64,000 nucleotides of DNA from Oscillospiraceae bacterium (GTDB lineage Bacteria > Bacillota > Clostridia > Oscillospirales > Oscillospiraceae): NCBI GenBank assembly GCA_017415775.1, contig JAFQFC010000037.1:1-64000 (forward strand). Direction: 5' to 3'. Made by a program: the position numbers and the translations under genes. The number at the start of each line of letters is the position of its first letter. The first letter of the stretch is position 1. Positions 57,635 to 64,000 of the stretch are shown in pieces. The notes beneath the pieces were generated by a model that had not been told where the DNA came from, did not search any database, and worked only from the letters and a program-made list of their open reading frames with translations.

Positions 57635-58594
57635 ATGGCAAAGAAAGACAGTTCCTGCGCCTTCCGCACCTCCATCGGCGGACAGGCGCTGATCGAGGGC
57701 ATCCTCATGCGGGGCCCGGAGAAGCAGGCCATCGTGGTCCGTACCCCGGAGGGGCTGGTGACCAAGGTGGAAGAGCTGCAGCTCATCAAGGATAAATATC
57801 CCATTCTGGGCTGGCCCCTGATCCGCGGCAGCGTCAACTTTTTAAGCTCTATGATCAACGGCGTCAAGGCCCTTATGTTCTCGGCGGACTATTTCCCCGA
57901 GGAGGAGGGCGCCCAGCCCGATAAGCTGGACCAGTGGCTGGAAAAGCATGTCCCGGCCGAGAAGCTGCAGAGCGTGCTGATCGCCGTGGCTGTGGTGCTG
58001 GCGGTGGGCATGTCGGTGGGCCTTTTCATGGTGCTGCCTGCCCTGATCGCCGGTTTCCTGGGCCGCTGGATCACCCAGCCCGCCCTTTTGAACCTGATCG
58101 AGGGCGTGGTGAAGGTGGCGCTGTTTCTGGCCTACCTGATCCTCTGCTCCCGGCAGAAGGACATCAAGCGGGTCTTTGCCTACCACGGCGCCGAGCATAA
58201 GACCATCTTCTGCTACGAGGCGGGCCTGCCGCTGACGGTGGACAATGTCCGCACCCAGCCCAAGCACCATCCCCGCTGCGGCACCAGCTTCCTCTTTGTG
58301 GTCATCGTGGTGTCCATCCTCTTTGGCAGCGTGGTCTTCACCTTTGTGGACGGCACCAATGCCCTGATCCGTGTGCTGGTGCACCTGGCCCTGCTGATCC
58401 CGGTGGTGGGTGTGACCTATGAGTTCAACCGTTTCGTGGGCCGGCATGACAACGCCGTGACCCGTTTTCTCTCCGCCCCCGGCATGTGGCTGCAGAACTT
58501 TACCACCAACGAGCCCGACGACGGCATGATCGAGGTGGCCATCGAGTCTCTCAAGCTGGTGCTGCCCTCGGAAGAGGGGAAGGATGCGTGGTAA
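57635..58594 (+). CDS. DUF1385 membrane protein (YqhQ-like)
   Basis: The 319-residue protein has four or five predicted helices and the DUF1385 signatures: SIGGQALIEGILMRGPEKQA near the start, AYHGAEHKTIFCYEAGLPLT, HPRCGTSFLFVVIVVSILF and YEFNRFVGRHDN. Function is unknown. ATG 57635 follows GAAAGGATCCAACTCC; an in-frame GTG/ATG further upstream has none. In Firmicutes the family is usually next to prmC, as here (44 bp). Confidence 0.85.
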   Translation: MAKKDSSCAFRTSIGGQALIEGILMRGPEKQAIVVRTPEGLVTKVEELQLIKDKYPILGWPLIRGSVNFLSSMINGVKALMFSADYFPEEEGAQPDKLDQWLEKHVPAEKLQSVLIAVAVVLAVGMSVGLFMVLPALIAGFLGRWITQPALLNLIEGVVKVALFLAYLILCSRQKDIKRVFAYHGAEHKTIFCYEAGLPLTVDNVRTQPKHHPRCGTSFLFVVIVVSILFGSVVFTFVDGTNALIRVLVHLALLIPVVGVTYEFNRFVGRHDNAVTRFLSAPGMWLQNFTTNEPDDGMIEVAIESLKLVLPSEEGKDAW

Positions 58595-58638
58595 AATACT
58601 TCGCTCAAAATCCACCAAATTCGACTACGGAGCGTATT

Positions 58639-59505
58639 ATGGCGATCACATATAACAATTTGTACATGGACATCCGGCAGGAGCTGCGTCAGGCCGGGAT
58701 CGAGGCCGCCACGCTGGAGGCCCGGGAGCTGGTGTGCTACGCCGCCGGCAAGACCAGGCAGGAACTGATGCGTGACAGCCGCCTCTACGTCCCCACGGCG
58801 GTGGAGCAGCAGGCCCGGGCGCTGGTGCAGCGCCATCTGGCGGGTGAGCCGGTGGCCTATCTCATCGGCGAGTGGGAGTTTTACGGCCTGCCGCTGGATA
58901 TTTCCGAGCATGTGCTGATCCCCCGGAGCGATACCGAGGTGCTGGCGGAGAAAGCCATCGAATTTGTGCAGACCCTGGGGGAGTGCCGGGTGCTGGATCT
59001 GTGTGCCGGCAGCGGCTGCGTGGGTCTGGCTGTGGCCTCTCAGTGCCGGCAGGCCCGGGTGGTGCTGGGTGAGCTGTCGGAGGGTGCGCTGCGCATCTGC
59101 CGCCAGAACATCCGCCGCAACGGCCTGACCGGTCAGGTGGTCCCTCTGCCCATGGACGTGATGGCCGGTCCTCCGGCCCATATGGGGGAGTTTGACTGCA
59201 TCGTGTCCAACCCGCCCTACATTCCCCGTGCCGACATCGACACGCTGGACGTGTCGGTGAAGGACTATGAACCCCACATGGCCCTGGACGGCGGTGAGGA
59301 CGGTCTGGATTTCTACCGTACCATCTGTGACAAGTGGCGCCAGGCGCTGCATCCCGGCAGCCGCCTGTACTTCGAAGTGGGCATCGGCCAGGCCGACGAT
59401 GTGCTGCGCATCATGCGTGCGGTGGGCTTTGGCGATATTCAGGTGGTGGAGGACCCCGGCGGCATCCCCCGTGTGGTGTTCGGCACCCTGTGTGATCATG
59501 TGTGA
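58639..59505 (+). CDS. prmC: release factor glutamine methyltransferase
   Basis: PrmC methylates the glutamine of the GGQ motif in peptide release factors, improving termination. The 288-residue product has an N-terminal helical domain (DIRQELRQAGIEAATLEARE), the SAM-binding motif VLDLCAGSGCVGLAVASQC and the catalytic NPPY in FDCIVSNPPYIPRADI. ATG 58639 follows CGGAGCGTATT. It lies directly after the DUF1385 gene and before recA. prfA is not visible in the window. Confidence 0.93.
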   Translation: MAITYNNLYMDIRQELRQAGIEAATLEARELVCYAAGKTRQELMRDSRLYVPTAVEQQARALVQRHLAGEPVAYLIGEWEFYGLPLDISEHVLIPRSDTEVLAEKAIEFVQTLGECRVLDLCAGSGCVGLAVASQCRQARVVLGELSEGALRICRQNIRRNGLTGQVVPLPMDVMAGPPAHMGEFDCIVSNPPYIPRADIDTLDVSVKDYEPHMALDGGEDGLDFYRTICDKWRQALHPGSRLYFEVGIGQADDVLRIMRAVGFGDIQVVEDPGGIPRVVFGTLCDHV

Positions 59506-59530
59506 CCGTCCTTTTTTCGGGACACTTCTC

Positions 59531-59540
59531 TTGGTATACT
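59531..59540 (+). promoter_or_regulatory. recA promoter -10 (extended)
   Basis: TTGGTATACT fits an extended -10 (TGG-TATACT), 55 bp before the recA start. No LexA box of the Firmicute type was recognised nearby. Confidence 0.5.
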
Positions 59541-59594
59541 TGGGATACTGAAGGTATCCGTTGCGATTGATATGAATTGAGGAGGAAGAACTCT

Positions 59595-60698
59595 ATGGCA
59601 GTGAAGAAAGAATCTGTGATGTCCCCCGCCGTGTCCGACAAGAAGAAGGCGCTGGACACCGCCATGCAGCAGATCGAGAAGATGTACGGCAAGGGCTCCA
59701 TCATGCGCTACGGCGAGAACGCCGAGATGAATGTGGAAGTCATCCCCACCGGCTCTCTGGCGCTGGATCTGGCGCTGGGCGTGGGCGGTGTGCCCAAGGG
59801 CCGCATCGTCGAGATCTACGGCCCTGAGTCTTCCGGTAAGACCACGCTGGCTCTGCACATTCTGGCCCAGGCCCAGAAGGCCGGCGGTGAGGTGGCCTTC
59901 GTGGACGCCGAGCATGCGCTGGACCCCACCTATGCCCGTGCTCTGGGCGTGCGCATCGAGGATATGCTCATCTCCCAGCCCGACACCGGCGAGCAGGCGC
60001 TGGAGATCACCGAAGCGCTGGTCCGCAGCGGCGCCATCGACGTGGTGGTGGTGGACTCCGTGGCGGCCCTCGTCCCCCGTGCCGAGATCGAGGGTGAAAT
60101 GGGCGACAGCTTTGTGGGCCTCCATGCCCGCCTTATGAGCCAGGCCCTGCGCAAGCTCACCGGCATCATCAGCAAGACCAACTGCATCGTCATCTTCATC
60201 AACCAGCTGCGCGAGAAGGTGGGCGTCATGTACGGCAACCCCGAGGTCACCACCGGCGGCCGTGCGCTGAAGTTCTACGCCAGCGTCCGTATCGACGTGC
60301 GCCGTGTGGAAACGCTGAAGAGCGGCGGAGAGATGATCGGCAACCGCACCCGTGCCAAGGTGGTGAAGAACAAGGTGGCGCCTCCCTTCCGTGAGGCGGA
60401 GTTCGACATCATGTACGGCGAAGGCATCTCCCTGCTGGGCGAGATGATCGATCTGGGCGTGAAGCTGGATCTCATCCAGAAGAGCGGCTCCTGGTTCAAC
60501 ATGGGCGAGGTGCGCCTCGGCCAGGGCCGTGACGCCGCCAAGCAGTATTTCAAGGATCGCCCCGAGGAGGCCGACAAGCTGGAGGCCGCCATCCGCCGTG
60601 ATTTCCATAAGCTGATGAGCAACCAGTCCCGCATTGCCGCCAAGGCGGCCGGCCGTGCCGTGGACGTGTCCGCCGACGATTTCGACGATGCGGATTGA
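59595..60698 (+). CDS. recA: recombinase A
   Basis: RecA forms filaments on single-stranded DNA and drives homologous recombination and the SOS response. The 367-residue product shows [12 protein letters not shown], Walker [14 protein letters not shown], Walker [22 protein letters not shown], the loop L1/L2 region [22 protein letters not shown], and the normal C-terminus. ATG 59595 follows GAGGAGGAAGAACTCT. It overlaps recX by 11 bp. Confidence 0.98.
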   Translation: MAVKKESVMSPAVSDKKKALDTAMQQIEKMYGKGSIMRYGENAEMNVEVIPTGSLALDLALGVGGVPKGRIVEIYGPESSGKTTLALHILAQAQKAGGEVAFVDAEHALDPTYARALGVRIEDMLISQPDTGEQALEITEALVRSGAIDVVVVDSVAALVPRAEIEGEMGDSFVGLHARLMSQALRKLTGIISKTNCIVIFINQLREKVGVMYGNPEVTTGGRALKFYASVRIDVRRVETLKSGGEMIGNRTRAKVVKNKVAPPFREAEFDIMYGEGISLLGEMIDLGVKLDLIQKSGSWFNMGEVRLGQGRDAAKQYFKDRPEEADKLEAAIRRDFHKLMSNQSRIAAKAAGRAVDVSADDFDDAD

Positions 60699-61314
60699 GA
60701 AAATCGAACAATCCAAGCATAAGCAGGAGCGACTGCTGGTGTATCTGGAGGGGGGCGACCTCCTCCGGCTCACCGGCGATGCGCTCCTGCGCTTTGGCTT
60801 GCAGGAGGGTATGGACTTATCCCCTGAAGTTGTGGTAGAATTGAAAGAAGCGGAGCGGCAGTACCGTATCCGCAGCCGTGGTGCGGGCATCGTTTCCAGC
60901 CGTATGGTCTCCCGGAAGGAACTGACGGACAAGCTGGAGCGCCGTGGCGCTACGGAGGAAGAAGCCGCCGACACCGCCGACTGGCTGGAAGATCTGGGCG
61001 CATTGAACGACGAGGCCTACGCCGCTGCTGTGGCCCGCCACTACGGCCGCATGGGCTACGGCAAGCTGCGTGTCCGGCAGGAGCTGCAGCGCCGTGGCGT
61101 CAGCCGTGAGCTGTGGGACGATGCGCTGGCGGAAATGCCCCCCAGCGCTGAAACCATCGAGACGCTGCTGCAAAGCCGTCTCCGTGGCCGTATCCCGGAC
61201 CGTGACGAGGGCCGCAAGCTCAGCGCCATGCTGCAGCGCCGTGGCTTCACATGGCAGGAGATCCGCAGCGTGCTGCAGCGGTTTTTAGACGGCGAAGACC
61301 TGCCGGAAGAGTAA
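60688..61314 (+). CDS. recX: RecA regulator RecX
   Basis: RecX limits RecA filament growth. The 208-residue product has the three-helix repeats of the family: [60 protein letters not shown] and [15 protein letters not shown]. The start ATG 60688 lies within the last codons of recA, an 11-bp overlap that couples translation. It is followed after 22 bp by rimO. Confidence 0.93.
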   Translation: MRIEKIEQSKHKQERLLVYLEGGDLLRLTGDALLRFGLQEGMDLSPEVVVELKEAERQYRIRSRGAGIVSSRMVSRKELTDKLERRGATEEEAADTADWLEDLGALNDEAYAAAVARHYGRMGYGKLRVRQELQRRGVSRELWDDALAEMPPSAETIETLLQSRLRGRIPDRDEGRKLSAMLQRRGFTWQEIRSVLQRFLDGEDLPEE

Positions 61315-61336
61315 GAAGAATTGTGAGGAAACAGCA

Positions 61337-62659
61337 ATGAAAGTATCCTTCATCTCCCTTGGCTGCGCCAAGAATACGGTGAATGCCGAGCAGATGATGG
61401 CCCTGTGCCGTGACGCCGGGATGGAGCTGCTGGCCGCCCCTGAGGGCGCCGATGTGGTGGTCATCAACACCTGCGGCTTCATCGACAGCGCCAAGAGCGA
61501 GGCCATTGACAATATCATCGCCATGGGCGAGCTGAAGGCCGAAGGCCGGATCGGCAAGATCCTGGTCACCGGCTGCCTGAGCCAGCGGTATAAAGAGGAG
61601 ATCCTCACCGAGCTGCCTGAGGTGGACGGCGTGCTGGGCACCGGCAGCTACAGCGAGATCGTCTCCGCCATCGAGGAGGTGACGCTCGGCGGCGTGCCCT
61701 GCCGCTTCGGCAGCATCCACGCCCCTGTGGAGGAGCTGGACCGTGTCCTGACCACGCCCCCCTACATCGCCTACCTGCGCATCGCCGAGGGCTGCGACAA
61801 CCACTGCGCCTACTGCGTCATTCCGTCCCTGCGGGGCAAATACCGCAGCCGCCAGCTGGAAAATGTCCTGGCCGAGGCCCAAAAGCTGGCCGACGGCGGC
61901 GTGAAGGAGCTCATCATCATCGCTCAGGACATTACCCGCTACGGCATCGACCTCTACGGCGAAAAGAAGCTCAGCGCCCTGCTGCGTGCCCTGTGCAAGA
62001 TGGACTTCCGCTGGATCCGCCTGCACTACCTCTATCCCGACGAGATCGACGATGAGCTCATCGACACCATCGCCGAGGAGCCCAAGATCTTGAAGTATCT
62101 GGATATCCCCATCCAGCACTGCAATGACGAGGTGCTGCGTGCCATGAACCGCCGCAACACCAAGGAAGAACTGCTGGAGCTGTTCTACACCCTCCGTGGC
62201 CGCATCGAGGGTCTGGTGCTGCGCACCAGCCTCATCACCGGTCTGCCCTTCGAGGACGAGGCCGCCTTCGACGAACTGTGCCGCTTTCTCCGTGAGGTGG
62301 AGATCGAGCGTGCCGGCGTGTTCCCCTACTCCCCGGAGGAGGGCACCCGTGCTGCGCTGATGGAGAACCGTGTGGACACCGCCGAGGCCGAGCGCCGTGC
62401 CGAATTGGTGGTGGATGTCCAGTCCCGCATTATGGACGATTTCAACGAAAGCCGCATGGGCGACATTACCGAGGTCCTGTGCGAAGGCTGGGACGGTCAG
62501 GCCATGAGCTATGCCGGCCGCAGCTGGGCTGAGTCCCCGGATATTGACGGCCGCATCTACTTCACCGCCCAGCGGGAAGTGAAGGACGGCGAATTCGTGC
62601 CGGTGCGCATCACCGGCACCATGGACGGTGAATTGACCGGCGAACTTTGGGAGGAATAA
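61337..62659 (+). CDS. rimO: ribosomal protein S12 methylthiotransferase
   Basis: RimO is a radical SAM enzyme that adds a methylthio group to Asp of ribosomal protein S12. The 440-residue protein has the UPF0004 domain (ISLGCAKNTVNAEQM, VVINTCGFIDSAK, LVTGCLSQRY: three cluster cysteines), the radical SAM motif CDNHCAYCVIP, and a C-terminal TRAM domain. TGAGGAAACAGC precedes the ATG. The ISLGCAKN start distinguishes RimO from MiaB. It lies 2 bp before pgsA. Confidence 0.95.
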   Translation: MKVSFISLGCAKNTVNAEQMMALCRDAGMELLAAPEGADVVVINTCGFIDSAKSEAIDNIIAMGELKAEGRIGKILVTGCLSQRYKEEILTELPEVDGVLGTGSYSEIVSAIEEVTLGGVPCRFGSIHAPVEELDRVLTTPPYIAYLRIAEGCDNHCAYCVIPSLRGKYRSRQLENVLAEAQKLADGGVKELIIIAQDITRYGIDLYGEKKLSALLRALCKMDFRWIRLHYLYPDEIDDELIDTIAEEPKILKYLDIPIQHCNDEVLRAMNRRNTKEELLELFYTLRGRIEGLVLRTSLITGLPFEDEAAFDELCRFLREVEIERAGVFPYSPEEGTRAALMENRVDTAEAERRAELVVDVQSRIMDDFNESRMGDITEVLCEGWDGQAMSYAGRSWAESPDIDGRIYFTAQREVKDGEFVPVRITGTMDGELTGELWEE

Positions 62660-62661
62660 AC

Positions 62662-63186
62662 ATGACAACTGCCAACAAACTGACCATCCTGCGTGTGGTC
62701 ATGATCCCCGCATTTCTGGCCGTGGTGTACGCCGGTTTCCCCGGCAGCGGCTACGTGGCTCTCGCCATCTATATCGTGGCTTGCCTGACCGACTGGCTGG
62801 ACGGCTATATCGCCCGCCACTATAATCAGGTGTCCGATTTCGGTAAATTCATGGACCCCCTGGCCGATAAGTGCCTGGTGGTGGCCGCCCTGTGCTGGTT
62901 CGTGGAGAACGGCCAGATGGCCGGCTGGGTGCTGGCCGTGGTGCTGCTGCGTGAGTTTGCCGTGTCCGGCATGCGCCTGGTGGCCGTGGAGAAGGGCCGT
63001 GTCATCGCCGCCGGCTGGTCCGGCAAGGTGAAGACCGCCAGCACCATGGTGTGCATCTGCCTGATGCTCTTCGGCATCCCCGGCTGGGCCGAGCGTGTCT
63101 GCGAGGTCATCATCCTCGTCACCACCATCTACTCCGGTGTGGAGTATTTTGCCAAGAATCTGGACGTCTTCAAGGACGTGAAGTAA
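62662..63186 (+). CDS. pgsA: CDP-diacylglycerol-glycerol-3-phosphate 3-phosphatidyltransferase
   Basis: PgsA makes phosphatidylglycerophosphate, the first step of phosphatidylglycerol synthesis. The 174-residue membrane enzyme starts MTTANKLTILRVVMIPAFLA and carries the CDP-alcohol signature DWLDGYIARHYNQVSDFGKF plus MDPLADK (the D-G-AR-G-D-D pattern). TGGGAGGAATAAAC precedes the ATG, which lies 2 bp after rimO. It ends the recA-recX-rimO-pgsA cluster at a strong terminator. Confidence 0.94.
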   Translation: MTTANKLTILRVVMIPAFLAVVYAGFPGSGYVALAIYIVACLTDWLDGYIARHYNQVSDFGKFMDPLADKCLVVAALCWFVENGQMAGWVLAVVLLREFAVSGMRLVAVEKGRVIAAGWSGKVKTASTMVCICLMLFGIPGWAERVCEVIILVTTIYSGVEYFAKNLDVFKDVK

Positions 63187-63193
63187 AAAAACG

Positions 63194-63224
63194 AAGGGCG
63201 CAGGGTGATCCTGCGCCCTTTTCT
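63194..63224 (+). terminator. pgsA terminator
   Basis: AAGGGCGCAGG-GTGAT-CCTGCGCCCTT forms an 11-bp stem followed by TTCT. Confidence 0.88.
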
Positions 63225-63248
63225 GTGGCCGAAAGGAGTCTGCACAAC

Positions 63249-63890
63249 ATGAAACATCGCAAAACGTGGATCATTGCGGCATTGCTGCTGATGCTCCTGC
63301 TGCTGACAGCCTGCGGCACAGAGCAGTCTCCGGAAATAGAAGGGGACATGAAACCGCACTTCATGGTGAACGGCCGCCTGTACTGGGCCAGCACCCATCC
63401 TTCCGGCACCATGCCGGAGTCCTTTCAATATGCCGGTGACATCGTGGAAGAGGTGGAAGAAACGCCGGTCAGCGACTGGACGTCGTACGGCCATCCTGCC
63501 GGTACGAAGGTCTATCTGGACCCCGAAAAGCCGCATCAGGCGTGGATCGGGGGAGGAAACCGCAGCTACCGCTATCATACCGAGGATGCGGGGCGTGACT
63601 ATGTGCGGCATGACGGCGATCTGTATGTTTATCTGGGAAGTGTCAATGCGGTCGCTGACGAATACTATGATGCGTACGAAAACTGGGACTACATCGTAAA
63701 CATCCAAAACTACGCAACAACATATGTGGGTGACACGGTTTTTGAAGAGTACGACTCCTATCCCGTGCAGGAGTTGGGGAGCAATGCCTTCACTCAGCCG
63801 CATGGTGTGTACGTTTATGAAAAAGATCCCGACATTCTGTTTGCGGCGTTTGAGAACGAGGGCTGGGTCTATGTAAAGGTGAAGCCGTAG
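63249..63890 (+). CDS. hypothetical lipoprotein
   Basis: The 213-residue protein has a lipoprotein signal (MKHRKTWIIAALLLMLLLLT, lipobox LLTAC, Cys ~21). The mature part is rich in Tyr, Asp and Glu (YDAYENWDYIVNIQNYAT, VFEEYDSYPVQELGSN). No family is recognised. ATG 63249 follows GAAAGGAGTCTGCACAAC; a longer in-frame start overlaps pgsA and lacks a site. The remaining bases 63891-64000 hold no gene, but an AAAAAGGAGGGC site at the window edge suggests that another gene starts just outside. Confidence 0.75.
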   Translation: MKHRKTWIIAALLLMLLLLTACGTEQSPEIEGDMKPHFMVNGRLYWASTHPSGTMPESFQYAGDIVEEVEETPVSDWTSYGHPAGTKVYLDPEKPHQAWIGGGNRSYRYHTEDAGRDYVRHDGDLYVYLGSVNAVADEYYDAYENWDYIVNIQNYATTYVGDTVFEEYDSYPVQELGSNAFTQPHGVYVYEKDPDILFAAFENEGWVYVKVKP

Positions 63891-64000
63891 CGCCCTTTTT
63901 CGCCCTATGCAACGCTCCGTTGCGCAAAAGCAAGGGGCGGTTGGTGGCATAAAGTGGGAAACTGTGGTAGCCTTGTGGCAGAAAAAGGAGGGCTGTACCA

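Noticed and set aside
59505..59594. A LexA/SOS box upstream of recA.
   Set aside because: No sequence close to the Firmicute consensus CGAAC-N4-GTTCG could be found, so no claim is made about SOS control.

Overview
The window looks like chromosomal DNA of a GC-rich, endospore-forming Firmicute of the Oscillospiraceae/Ruminococcaceae type, probably a gut commensal. This rests on spoIID and a bofA-like gene, clostridial gene orders (DUF2508-bofA, DUF1385-prmC, recA-recX-rimO-pgsA), an M-box in front of mgtE, LPXTG/sortase surface proteins and Gram-positive ribosome binding sites. No rRNA, CRISPR array or intact insertion sequence was seen. The assignment is an inference from gene content, not a database match.

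Layout. 1-1.7 kb: the 3' part of pyrG, a truncated carA coupled to it, and a patch of decayed mobile DNA (Rhs fragment, integrase stump with a lost catalytic Arg). 1.7-2.7 kb: rplM-rpsI on the minus strand. 2.8-8.4 kb: ttcA, a small inserted membrane gene, an MFS-GH2 sugar pair, a DUF1643 gene, then DUF2508-bofA on the minus strand. 8.5-15.5 kb: tadA, spoIID, a PhoB-type two-component system followed by an HtrA protease and a phosphodiesterase, and a split TauE/SafE transporter. 15.7-18.6 kb: DUF1540, mgtE under an M-box riboswitch, radC. 18.8-29.4 kb: uvrB, three accessory genes, uvrA, recD2, comF. 29.6-36.5 kb: mreB, an aminotransferase, DUF2461, and a Ca/Mn-type P-type ATPase behind a probable manganese riboswitch.

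36.6-51.6 kb is the most distinctive region, a pilus locus. A plus-strand thioester adhesin (835 aa) faces a seven-gene minus-strand operon: coiled-coil protein, signal peptidase, 1417-aa multidomain adhesin, major pilin, class C sortase, minor pilin, second sortase. A LytS-like kinase and its regulator lie just upstream. The promoters of both pilus transcripts share one architecture: two GTTAC half-sites 11 bp apart, then 10 bp, then the -10 box.

51.6-54 kb is an AT-richer islet beside tRNA-Leu(CAA). It carries a MATE-like efflux gene with an attenuator leader, and 172-bp tandem repeats that re-copy the tRNA 3' end. 54-64 kb returns to core genes: lipoprotein plus two-component system, DUF1385-prmC, recA-recX-rimO-pgsA and a terminal lipoprotein.

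A theme across the window is duplication of gene 3' ends around small inserts (ttcA, uvrB, tRNA-Leu), together with multi-hairpin intergenic elements that share a TTTTGCC/GGCAAAA stem. These, the shared pilus operator and the His/Cys-repeat adhesin are the observations most worth following.
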